Origin: an uncultured Eubacteriales bacterium
GTDB lineage: Bacteria; Bacillota; Clostridia; Oscillospirales; Acutalibacteraceae
Direction: 5' to 3'
DNA: 16,866 bases
Assembly (NCBI GenBank): GCA_900319615.1
Contig: ONPE01000038.1
Span: 1-16,866 of the forward strand
Both the position numbers and the translations under genes were made by a program. Under the pieces are notes generated by a model, which was not told the origin of the DNA, searched no databases, and was given only the letters and a program-made list of their open reading frames with translations. Positions 6,923-13,591 of this stretch are shown here, piece by piece. Each line of letters starts with the position of its first letter. Position 1 is the stretch's first letter.

Positions 6923-8311
6923 ATGGAGAAAAGAAGTTCTTTCTCGGGCTCTATCGGCTTCGTGCTCGCGGCTGCGGGCAGCGCGGTAGGTCTGGGAAAC
7001 ATATGGCGGTTCCCGTATCTTGCGGCTAAGGACGGCGGCGGACTGTTTTTGGTGATCTATATCATCCTCGCGCTGACTTTCGGCTTCACCCTGCTGATGA
7101 CCGAGGTATCCATCGGGCGAAAGACCAAGCAGAGCGCCCTGACCGCATACGGCAAGCTGAATAAAAAATGGGGCTTTCTCGGTTGGCTTGCGAGCCTCGT
7201 GCCGTTCATCATCATGCCGTACTACTGCGTCATCGGCGGATGGGTGCTCAAATACGCGCTGGTGTTCATCGCCGGACACGGCACAAGAGCGGCAGCGGAA
7301 AACTACTTCACACAGTTCATCACCGGGTACTCTGAGCCCGTCATATACAACCTCGTTTTCCTGCTCATGACCGCCATCGTCATATATCTCGGCGTCAACA
7401 GGGGCATCGAGGCGATGTCAAAGCTGCTCATGCCCATACTCTTCGTGCTGATCATCGGTATCTCGGTATACTCGCTGACCATCAGGGGCAACGAGAGCAC
7501 CGGCGGCAGGACAGGTATGCAGGGCTTTGCTATCTACATCATACCCAACCTTAACGGGGTCACGGCGGGGCAGGTGATGTCGACGGTCATGGACGCCATG
7601 GGGCAGCTGTTCTACAGCATAAGCGTCGCCATGGGTATCATGGTCACCTACGGCTCCTACTACAAAGACGACGACAATCTCGTAAAATCCGTCAACCGCA
7701 TCGAGCTCTTCGATACCGTCGTAGCCTTCCTCGCAGGCGTTATGATCATCCCTGCGGTGTATGTCTTCCTCGGTGAAGAGGGTCTGCAGAACGCGGGCCC
7801 CGGGCTGCTCTTCGTAGCCATGCCCAGGATATTTGAAGAGATGGGAGTCGCAGGCGATATCCTCGGGGCGCTGTTCTTCGTGATGGTGCTGTTTGCGGCG
7901 CTCACGAGCTGTATCTCCATCATGGAGGCTATCTGCTCCGGCATGATCGACAAGGGCATGACCCGCAAGAAGGCGACCATCACCGAGGGCGTTATCGCTC
8001 TGGTGCTCAGCACCGTCGTGTGCTTAGGCTACAACGCGCTATACTTCGAGGCTCCCCTGCCCGGAGGCGGAACGGGACAGATACTCGACATCATGGATTA
8101 CCTGTCCAACAACGTGCTCATGCCGCTGCTCGCCATAGGCACCTGTATCCTGATCGGCTGGGTGGTCAAGCCCAAGGCGATCATCGACGAGGCGACCAAG
8201 AACGGCGAGTCGTTCAAACGGCGCGGCCTGTACGTCGTGATGGTGAAGTACGTGGCTCCGGTGCTGCTGTTAGCGCTGCTGCTGGTATCCTTCGGCATTA
8301 TCAAAAAATGA
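6923..8311 (+). CDS. Neurotransmitter:sodium symporter (SNF/SLC6 family)
   Basis: A 462-residue integral membrane protein that couples uptake of an amino acid or related solute to sodium entry, LeuT fold. Helix 1 has the family hallmark GSAVGLGNIWRFPY, which forms the Na+ and substrate site; KDGGGLF follows where NGGGAF is usual. I count eleven hydrophobic helices, the number common in bacterial members such as MhsT and Tyt1, rather than twelve. Helix 6 carries MGQLFYSISVAMG, matching the unwound substrate-binding segment. Helix 8 has FAALTSCISIMEA, matching the second Na+ site. The start at 6923 (MEKRSSFSGS) has AGGAG seven bases upstream; a TTG at 6908 is in frame but lacks a site. It is transcribed alone between a strong promoter and a strong terminator. 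The substrate cannot be assigned; tryptophan, tyrosine or branched-chain amino acids are precedents in the family. Confidence 0.93.
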   Translation: MEKRSSFSGSIGFVLAAAGSAVGLGNIWRFPYLAAKDGGGLFLVIYIILALTFGFTLLMTEVSIGRKTKQSALTAYGKLNKKWGFLGWLASLVPFIIMPYYCVIGGWVLKYALVFIAGHGTRAAAENYFTQFITGYSEPVIYNLVFLLMTAIVIYLGVNRGIEAMSKLLMPILFVLIIGISVYSLTIRGNESTGGRTGMQGFAIYIIPNLNGVTAGQVMSTVMDAMGQLFYSISVAMGIMVTYGSYYKDDDNLVKSVNRIELFDTVVAFLAGVMIIPAVYVFLGEEGLQNAGPGLLFVAMPRIFEEMGVAGDILGALFFVMVLFAALTSCISIMEAICSGMIDKGMTRKKATITEGVIALVLSTVVCLGYNALYFEAPLPGGGTGQILDIMDYLSNNVLMPLLAIGTCILIGWVVKPKAIIDEATKNGESFKRRGLYVVMVKYVAPVLLLALLLVSFGIIKK

Positions 8312-8326
8312 TCATTCAATCAAAAA

Positions 8327-8370
8327 CGCTCTGTCTGCGGATGCTGTCCGACAGGCAGAGCGTATTTTTT
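8327..8370 (+). terminator. Intrinsic terminator of the symporter gene
   Basis: CGCTCTG (8327-8333) pairs with CAGAGCG (8356-8362) with an inner CGGA/TCCG stem, followed by TATTTTTTG. It starts 15 bases after the TGA. It is a relative of the minus-strand terminator at 3408-3443. Confidence 0.9.
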
Positions 8371-8422
8371 GTTCGGTTTGTCACACGACACAAGTGTCGC
8401 GCTCCATTTGTACAATTCCTCA

Positions 8423-8523
8423 GTCACCGTTCGGTGACGCCCTCCTCAGGCGGAGGCAGCTTACCCTTTTGTCCGCGTTGCGGACATTTCCCCTGACAGG
8501 GGAATCTCCTTTCCCAAAGGGAG
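8423..8523. repeat. Cluster of five consecutive hairpins between convergent genes
   Basis: In about 100 bases there are five separate inverted repeats: GTCACCG-TT-CGGTGAC (8423-8438), CCTCC-GGAGG (8441-8456), GTCCGC-GTT-GCGGAC (8471-8485), TTCCCCTG-A-CAGGGGAA (8488-8504) and a CTCCTTT/AAAGGGAG hairpin with a one-base bulge (8506-8523) followed by CCTTTT. It lies between the symporter terminator and the stop of the ProX-GNAT gene. The minus-strand edge AAAAGGCTCCC...GACTGAGGAATTGT resembles palindromic repeats I associate with gut Firmicutes intergenic regions; that is recollection, not a search. It may also serve as the ProX-GNAT terminator region. Confidence 0.6.
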
Positions 8524-8539
8524 CCTTTTGACGCATGAG

Positions 8540-9580
8540 TCACCACTCCAGACGATAGACGTAGTCGTCCATGAAAAAGCCGGAGCCGATGTCGTTCTTC
8601 TCGTCGCGGATTCGGGTGAAGCCAAGCTTATCGTATATCTCGGTGGTCTTGTTGTGCTTGTTCACGTTGAGCTCGATGGCGTGCAGACCGGAGCGCTCCG
8701 CCTGCTGCCTGACACAGCCGAGCATATCACGGGCGAAGCCCCTGCCGCGCATATCGGCGCGCAGATACAGCTTGCTCAGATACATCGCGTCACCCCTCGG
8801 GTAGAACGCCATGAAGCCGACAGGCTCGCCGTTTGCCTTGACGAATACATAAGTGTAGCCGCGGGCGAGCTGCTCCTTTATCGCGCGAACAGACTGGAAC
8901 ATCTCTATCATATAGTCGTTCTGCTCCGTGCCGAGCAGAGGATCGTAGTATTCTCTGATTATGCCGGTCGCAAGCCCGGACATATCCGCGATCTGCTCTT
9001 CGTCGGTCGGATCGAGCTCATCAAAGCTCAGCTCCCATCCCCTGAGCTTCACCGTGACCGGGGTGATCCCGAGAGCCGGGATGATCTTTTCCGTTAGGTC
9101 GGAGGTGCGAAAACGGATGGACGAGGTGTTCTCGCACGGGTGGCAGCCGAACCATTCTTCACCCAGCACATCCTCGTCGATCACGAGCTGCACCAGCTTG
9201 TCCTTGTCGTTCATCAGCCCCAGCACCGATACGCTGCCCGGATGTACGTCGAGGAGCTCCGACATCGCCGCTTCATCCGCGAAGGAGAGTCGGCTGATGC
9301 CCATCTGACCCGAGAGCTCCTTGGTCTTGAAGGGCTTGTCACCCGGCATTATCAGGAGATAGAAGCGCGTCTTCTGCCGGTTGCAGAGAAAAAGATTTTT
9401 GCAGATATGCACGCCGAGCACGCTGTCGACGTCGGCGCAGACCTCCATCGTGGTGGCAGGGCGGTCGAAGTGATCGGTGCGGTCGAATTCGATACCGAGA
9501 TCGTCAAGAAAACGATAGGCGCGGATCTCGCGCTCGCTCCTGCCCGTCATATCCTCGGGCGAGCCGTGATAAAGTTCCAT
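8540..9580 (-). CDS. Fusion of ProX/YbaK-type tRNA-editing domain and GNAT acetyltransferase
   Basis: A 346-residue two-domain cytoplasmic protein. Residues about 15-175 match the prolyl-tRNA synthetase-associated (ProX/PrdX, YbaK fold) deacylase. This is shown by CKNLFLCNRQKTRFYLL with the conserved Lys, KPFKTKELSGQMG, PGSVSVLGLMNDKD and the late HPCENTSSIRF. Family members hydrolyse mischarged Ala-tRNA(Pro). Residues about 185-346 are a GNAT domain: a central strand VGFMAFY, the acetyl-CoA loop LRADMRGRGFARDML (R-x-x-G-x-G/A) and NVNKHNKTTEIYDKLGF, a typical C-terminal GNAT motif. The start at 9580 (MELYHGS) is set by GGAGG five bases upstream; a TTG at 9592 overlaps that site. It has its own promoter (9609-9637), divergent from the MutS-like gene. 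Each domain is secure; their joint action, possibly on tRNA-linked or free amino acids, is unknown. Confidence 0.88.
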   Translation of the reverse strand: MELYHGSPEDMTGRSEREIRAYRFLDDLGIEFDRTDHFDRPATTMEVCADVDSVLGVHICKNLFLCNRQKTRFYLLIMPGDKPFKTKELSGQMGISRLSFADEAAMSELLDVHPGSVSVLGLMNDKDKLVQLVIDEDVLGEEWFGCHPCENTSSIRFRTSDLTEKIIPALGITPVTVKLRGWELSFDELDPTDEEQIADMSGLATGIIREYYDPLLGTEQNDYMIEMFQSVRAIKEQLARGYTYVFVKANGEPVGFMAFYPRGDAMYLSKLYLRADMRGRGFARDMLGCVRQQAERSGLHAIELNVNKHNKTTEIYDKLGFTRIRDEKNDIGSGFFMDDYVYRLEW

Positions 9581-9608
9581 AGTAACCTCCAAAAAAACAT
9601 CTGTCAGA

Positions 9609-9637
9609 ATGATACTACAAAATGCGCGGATTGTCCA
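9609..9637 (-). promoter_or_regulatory. Promoter of the ProX-GNAT gene
   Basis: On the minus strand TGGACA (9632-9637) and TATCAT (9609-9614) are 17 bases apart, giving a short leader with GGAGG at 9586-9590. Confidence 0.5.
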
Positions 9638-9645
9638 GCAGGCAC

Positions 9646-9674
9646 TTGCAATACCGCAAAAAAAGAGTTATCAT
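9646..9674 (+). promoter_or_regulatory. Promoter of the MutS-related gene
   Basis: TTGCAA (9646-9651) and TATCAT (9669-9674) are 17 bases apart. The transcript would begin near 9681, about 20 bases before the ATG at 9703, which supports that ATG and argues against the earlier in-frame codons at 9622 and 9673. Confidence 0.5.
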
Positions 9675-9702
9675 GGATACAGCAAATACCGGGAGGCACG
9701 AT

Positions 9703-11349
9703 ATGGATTTCAGCTTGCTCAGCCCGCAAAACACAAATAAGGATTATATGACCCTGCCCGACGAGGCGATCAACGACCTCTCGCTGCAGTTCATCGTCGA
9801 GGCGTTGACCGAGAAGCGCTCGGAGCAGCCGCATCTGCTGAGCATGCTCAAGCAGGTGCCCAACGACCCCGAGGTCATCCGCTACAGGCACGATATTTTT
9901 GAGGACTTTTTGCGCTTTCCCGAGCTGAGGGAGGCTATGTCTGAGCTTGTGGCAAGGCTGATCGACCTGCGCGACCTCGAACGCTTTCAGAAGGACACGG
10001 ATGCGTCTGCGCTGTGGTCGCTGATAAACCGCCTGCGCGAGATCGACGATTACATCGCCTGCATCACCATGATAAAGGATACCCTCACCGGGCTGGACGT
10101 TACCTCGGACGGTATGCTCAGCCTGCGCGAGATCGTGACAAATATCGCAGAGGAGAGCGGCTTCGACGCGCTTAAGGCCGATATAGATGAGATGATGGAG
10201 AAGGCTCAGCGCCTGCAGAGCATCACCATCGGCGTGAATCTCGACAAGCTCCTGCGTCCCGAGTCAGCCGGGATAATAACGCTCAACAAGGACGACCTGC
10301 AGCACGGCACCGACCTCGGCAAGAACCGCAAATTCCATCCGGCTAATCCGGTCAGCCTCGGCAGCGCGGGCTTATCGAGCGTCGCCATGAATGCCGCCAC
10401 AGCCGAGGTACATATCGAGACCAGCAGCATCACCGGCAAGGATCCCTTATCAAACGCCATCCGCAAACAGGTGACCGACATCATGCGCAAGACCTGCGAC
10501 GACATCAAGCGCACCATCAAGCGACACGTGAACATCAAGGGCTACTCCCTGATCAGCCTGATGCCCGAGATACTCTTCTACATCAGGTGGGCTGAGCTGA
10601 CCGAAAAAATACAGGCGACCGGTATGCCGCTCTGCAAGCCGGAGATACTGCCCTGCGAAAAGCGCGACTGCTCCTTTAAGGACGTATACAACCTCAAGCT
10701 GGCTATCAACAAAGCCCGCGGCGAAAGCATCAACATAATCGCCAACGACTTCGATTTCTCCGACGAGCACCGCATATACATCCTCACCGGCCCCAACCGC
10801 GGCGGCAAGACCATCTTCACACAGGCTATCGGTATCGCCATGCTGATGGCTCAGTGGGGCTTGTACGTCCCTGCGTCTGAGGCCGCCGTCAGCCCGTGCG
10901 ACAACATCTACACCCACTTCCCTGCCGATGAGAACGACACCGTAGACCTCGGAAGACTGGGCGAAGAGAGCAAGAGGCTGTCGGAGATATTCGGCATCGC
11001 CACGCGCTACAGCCTGCTGCTGCTGAACGAGAGCCTCGCCACAACCAGCGTAGCCGAGGGCGTCTTTATCGCGAAGGACGTCGTGAAGTCCATGCGCTAT
11101 CTCGGCACAAGAGCCATCTTCAACACACATATGCACGACCTCGCTACATCGGTAGACGAGCTTAACGAGGCGGTAGAGGGCGATAGCCGCGCCGAAAGCC
11201 TCGTCACCGGAGTGCACGACGGCGAGCGCAGCTTCAAGGTCAGCATAGCGCCGCCCCAGGGCGTGAGCTACGCCGCAGATATCGCCAAGAAATACGGCGT
11301 GACCTTCGAGCAGATAAAGCAGGGCATAGACGAAAAGCACCCACACTGA
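9703..11349 (+). CDS. MutS-related ATPase (MutS domain III/V only)
   Basis: A 548-residue protein resembling the lever and ATPase parts of MutS but lacking the N-terminal mismatch-binding domain. Length is well below canonical MutS (about 850-900) and there is no Smr nuclease tail as in MutS2. The Walker A is ILTGPNRGGKTIF (about residues 360-372), where MutS usually has GPNMGGKST. The switch region EENDTVDLGRLGEESKRL follows, then a Walker B reading LLLLNESLATTS, with Asn in place of the usual Asp of LLDELGRGT. The dimer/His-switch FNTHMHDLA is present. The start at 9703 (MDFSLLSP) is set by GGGAGG six bases upstream. The family call rests on the ATPase core; participation in mismatch repair is doubtful. 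It could act on branched DNA or ribosomes, like other MutS paralogues. It is monocistronic, ending at a bidirectional terminator. Confidence 0.85.
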   Translation: MDFSLLSPQNTNKDYMTLPDEAINDLSLQFIVEALTEKRSEQPHLLSMLKQVPNDPEVIRYRHDIFEDFLRFPELREAMSELVARLIDLRDLERFQKDTDASALWSLINRLREIDDYIACITMIKDTLTGLDVTSDGMLSLREIVTNIAEESGFDALKADIDEMMEKAQRLQSITIGVNLDKLLRPESAGIITLNKDDLQHGTDLGKNRKFHPANPVSLGSAGLSSVAMNAATAEVHIETSSITGKDPLSNAIRKQVTDIMRKTCDDIKRTIKRHVNIKGYSLISLMPEILFYIRWAELTEKIQATGMPLCKPEILPCEKRDCSFKDVYNLKLAINKARGESINIIANDFDFSDEHRIYILTGPNRGGKTIFTQAIGIAMLMAQWGLYVPASEAAVSPCDNIYTHFPADENDTVDLGRLGEESKRLSEIFGIATRYSLLLLNESLATTSVAEGVFIAKDVVKSMRYLGTRAIFNTHMHDLATSVDELNEAVEGDSRAESLVTGVHDGERSFKVSIAPPQGVSYAADIAKKYGVTFEQIKQGIDEKHPH

Positions 11350-11416
11350 TTTCGGTCAGATTCGCCGATCGTACACGCGTACAGAGAGCTTTTCAAGAAT
11401 AATTCTGATAAAGAAT

Positions 11417-11454
11417 AAAGGTAGCAACCGACATGGCTGTTACCTTTTTGTTTT
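11417..11454. terminator. Bidirectional intrinsic terminator between MutS-like and CYTH genes
   Basis: GGTAGCA (11420-11426) pairs with TGTTACC (11438-11444), extended by AAA/TTT. On the plus strand it runs into TTTTTGTTTT; on the minus strand into TTTATTCTTT. It can serve both convergent genes. The remaining 11455-11527 shows no gene. Confidence 0.85.
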
Positions 11455-11527
11455 ACCCTTGCAGTGATTATTATTAATTCAGGTGAGGGCGGAGTCCTCC
11501 CATAATTCCTGATTCCTGACATCTGAT

Positions 11528-12052
11528 TCAAAAAATGATTCCTCTGTTTAACGCAAGCTGTGAGTTGTTGTATCTACGGTCTGAGCTGACCTCGCGTATC
11601 AGCTTCACGCAGGGAGGTATCGGGATGGGCGTATCCTCGCTCTCGACCTCAGCTTCAAGGGTCGCCTTGTCATCCCAAAACTTATAGACGTCAAGCTCAT
11701 AGACCAAGCCGTCATAATTGAAGATATGGCGGTCTTTCTCTATGGTTATCGTATCGGGATTTTTACGTTTGAGAAGCTCGAGATACTCCGCTTCGCCGAG
11801 CTCGCGCTCATACTCGCGCCTCGTCATATCCGACAGGCGCTCCTTATATGTGTAGACATAGGTCGTCGCGCCGTCCTCGGTGATGCGGCGGATACGTCCG
11901 CCTGCGAAGCCCTCGCCGCTATGCAGGTAGGTCTGCTCTATATGCCGCACGTGATAACCGTCCATCTGCTGTAAGGCGGAGATATCGGGGTACTCTATCA
12001 GGAATTTGCGCTCTATCTCGAGCGGCGCTTTGTTTATATCAAAAGACTGCAT
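11528..12052 (-). CDS. CYTH domain protein (triphosphate-tunnel metalloenzyme)
   Basis: A 174-residue protein of the CYTH superfamily, whose members hydrolyse or cyclise triphosphates (inorganic triphosphate, thiamine triphosphate, ATP to cAMP) in a metal-lined beta tunnel. The defining N-terminal ExExK is E12-I-E-R-K16 in LEIERKFLI. Further tunnel strands carry the expected charged residues: GGRIRRI, YVYTYKERL, REYEREL, YELDVYKFW and LEAEVESED. The start at 12052 (MQSFDIN) is chosen because GAGGG lies just before it. An ATG at 12064 would overlap the TGA of the upstream phosphoesterase as ATGA but has no ribosome site. The gene follows the phosphoesterase by eight bases and is co-transcribed from the promoter at 12901-12929. 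The activity is probably a small-molecule triphosphatase; the true substrate cannot be read from sequence. Confidence 0.85.
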   Translation of the reverse strand: MQSFDINKAPLEIERKFLIEYPDISALQQMDGYHVRHIEQTYLHSGEGFAGGRIRRITEDGATTYVYTYKERLSDMTRREYERELGEAEYLELLKRKNPDTITIEKDRHIFNYDGLVYELDVYKFWDDKATLEAEVESEDTPIPIPPCVKLIREVSSDRRYNNSQLALNRGIIF

Positions 12053-12060
12053 ATCATCCC

Positions 12061-12870
12061 TCATTTCAGGTCGATGATGACCAGCTCGCGCGGGTTGAAG
12101 AACCTCGGAGCGGCTACGGTGTTTGAGCATCCGGCAGAGACGATCAGCCTGCCGTCGAAGAAGCTGCCGTGGGCGTACTTGCCGAACAAGCCCTGCCCCG
12201 GGACGAAGAAGCCCCTGCCCTTTCGCCCTACTCGTGCCTGACCGCCGTGGGTGTGTCCGGATATGGTCAGGTCGACGCCTTTGTCCGCGATCTCCCTGAC
12301 ATAAAGGTCAGGCTTATGGCACATCAAGAGCTTGAAGCCGTCCTTTGAAAGATACCGGGGCAGCCACTCTCCATAGTCCCAGCAGGACATACCGCCGAGG
12401 ATACAGCGAAAATCTTTTATCTCCAGCGGCATATCTGCGTTATCAAGTAAACAGATACCATTCTCCGCAAGGAAGCTGTAATCGCTGTCGAGCAGCTTTT
12501 GCTCATGGTTGCCGAGGCTCATATAGACGGGCGCTATCTTGACCGCCTCAGATAAAAAACTGCGTACATACTCCTCGCTCGCCTTTTTCTGCTCAGGCAT
12601 CAGCAGCACGCACAGATAGTTCGCGTAATGGAGAAAGTTGACGATCAGGCGCTTTACCGGCCTGTGATAAAACTCGTACTGCGGTCGGTTGTCGTAGCGC
12701 TCGAAGGTATCGCCGGTGACCATGATGACGTCCGGCTTCTGCTCCCGAACCATCGCGAGGATATCGCTGCAGTCGCGCTCATGCAGATCGGAAACATGAG
12801 CGATGCGCACCGGCTCCGACAAATGCTGACCCGTATCGAACTCGTAGCGCGTAGTGACGGCTTTCTGCAT
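12061..12870 (-). CDS. Metallophosphoesterase (calcineurin-like, YkuE/YaeI type)
   Basis: A 269-residue dinuclear-metal phosphoesterase. The five family motifs are complete: D28-x-H30 in HVSDLHERD, the GD motif in VTGDTFE (D54), GNHE in SLGNHEQKLL, the His in LMCHKPDLY and SGHTHGGQ near the C-terminus. The order and SGHTHGGQ ending resemble YaeI/YkuE proteins that cleave phosphoester or pyrophosphate bonds, some on lipid precursors. No signal peptide is visible. The segment VNFLHYANYLCVLLM is hydrophobic and could be a membrane-associating loop. The start at 12870 follows GGGGGAG by six bases. It has a near-consensus promoter at 12901-12929 and leads a two-gene operon with the CYTH gene. The substrate is unknown; the CYTH neighbour hints at nucleotide or polyphosphate metabolism, which is inference. 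Confidence 0.88.
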   Translation of the reverse strand: MQKAVTTRYEFDTGQHLSEPVRIAHVSDLHERDCSDILAMVREQKPDVIMVTGDTFERYDNRPQYEFYHRPVKRLIVNFLHYANYLCVLLMPEQKKASEEYVRSFLSEAVKIAPVYMSLGNHEQKLLDSDYSFLAENGICLLDNADMPLEIKDFRCILGGMSCWDYGEWLPRYLSKDGFKLLMCHKPDLYVREIADKGVDLTISGHTHGGQARVGRKGRGFFVPGQGLFGKYAHGSFFDGRLIVSAGCSNTVAAPRFFNPRELVIIDLK

Positions 12871-12900
12871 ACCGACTCCCCCTTTCGTTGATTAATCTAT

Positions 12901-12929
12901 ATTATAGCGTATGAACGGATGTTTTGCAA
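12901..12929 (-). promoter_or_regulatory. Promoter of the phosphoesterase-CYTH operon
   Basis: On the minus strand TTGCAA (12924-12929) and a consensus TATAAT (12901-12906) are 17 bases apart. The -35 lies just downstream of the T-run of the thiN terminator. Confidence 0.75.
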
Positions 12930-12933
12930 TATG

Positions 12934-12965
12934 AAAAAGCCTGCCCTCCGCACGGAAAGCAGGCT
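12934..12965 (-). terminator. Intrinsic terminator of the thiT-thiN operon
   Basis: On the minus strand AGCCTGC (12959-12965) pairs with GCAGGCT (12938-12944), with an inner CCG/CGG, followed by TTTTTCAT. It starts six bases after the thiN stop. Confidence 0.88.
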
Positions 12966-12970
12966 GTGAT

Positions 12971-13591
12971 TCATATTTGACAGATGATCAGCAGATCGCC
13001 GTCCGCGACCGAGATACGCGCTTCTTCACCGATGAACTCGTTGCTCACGCCGATATGCGACGTACAGGGGATATCTATATCCTCGGCTTCATAGCTCAGC
13101 CCGCGTATCGTTACGCCGTGCGCCGTACCGCCCAGGGCAAACACGGATACCCTGCCGCCGTCCTTTATCGGTAAAGCAAGCTCCGCGTTATGCACGACGG
13201 TAAAGCAGTATCCGCCGCCGATAAACATCGCCCTGCCGCCTCTGACGGCGATATCGTGCGCTATAGCGACATTGGCGAGGGTATGGTCGAGCAGACCGCC
13301 TACGGCGCCGTACACGACGAAATCGCTGTATCCGCGCTCAAAGCCAAGCTCCACGGCATGGCCAACATCGGTATCGTCCTTGCGGACGTTCAGCCTGATA
13401 AGATTATCGACCTGAGGAATCACGCCGAGCGAATCGAAATCCCCGACGACCAGATCGGGAGTCAAGCCCAGCTCCAGCACGCGGTCGTAGCCTTTATCCG
13501 CCGCTATCAGCAGATCACCTTTGCAGGGCTTTTCTCTCAGATCCCCTGCGGGCAGCGCCCCGAAGATAAAACAGCGCGGCATATCACTCAT
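12971..13591 (-). CDS. thiN: Thiamine pyrophosphokinase
   Basis: A 206-residue cytoplasmic enzyme that transfers pyrophosphate from ATP to thiamine, giving the cofactor TPP. The N-terminal catalytic domain shows IAADKGYDRVLELGLTPDL, VVGDFDSLG, the Mg/ATP motif RKDDTDVGHAVELG and the conserved GAVGGLLDHTLANV. The C-terminal thiamine-binding domain ends with SHIGVSNEFIGEEARISV, matching the GVSNE motif of the family. Length is normal (about 210). The ATG at 13591 overlaps the last eight bases of thiT, and a second ATG at 13582 is also possible, so translation is probably coupled to thiT. Together the two genes take up thiamine and trap it as TPP under TPP-riboswitch control. Identification is secure from both motifs and context. 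Confidence 0.94.
   Translation of the reverse strand: MSDMPRCFIFGALPAGDLREKPCKGDLLIAADKGYDRVLELGLTPDLVVGDFDSLGVIPQVDNLIRLNVRKDDTDVGHAVELGFERGYSDFVVYGAVGGLLDHTLANVAIAHDIAVRGGRAMFIGGGYCFTVVHNAELALPIKDGGRVSVFALGGTAHGVTIRGLSYEAEDIDIPCTSHIGVSNEFIGEEARISVADGDLLIICQI

Noticed and set aside
10450..11346. 298-codon minus-strand frame opposite the MutS-like gene
   Set aside because: It mirrors the high-GC codon pattern of the MutS-like gene, lacks a ribosome site and matches no fold.
9703..11349. Canonical MutS or MutS2
   Set aside because: Too short, no mismatch-binding domain, no Smr domain, and divergent Walker motifs.
11461..11527. Short repeats ATTCCTGATTCCTGAC as an insertion-sequence end
   Set aside because: The repeat is only a few bases long with no matching inverted partner or transposase nearby.
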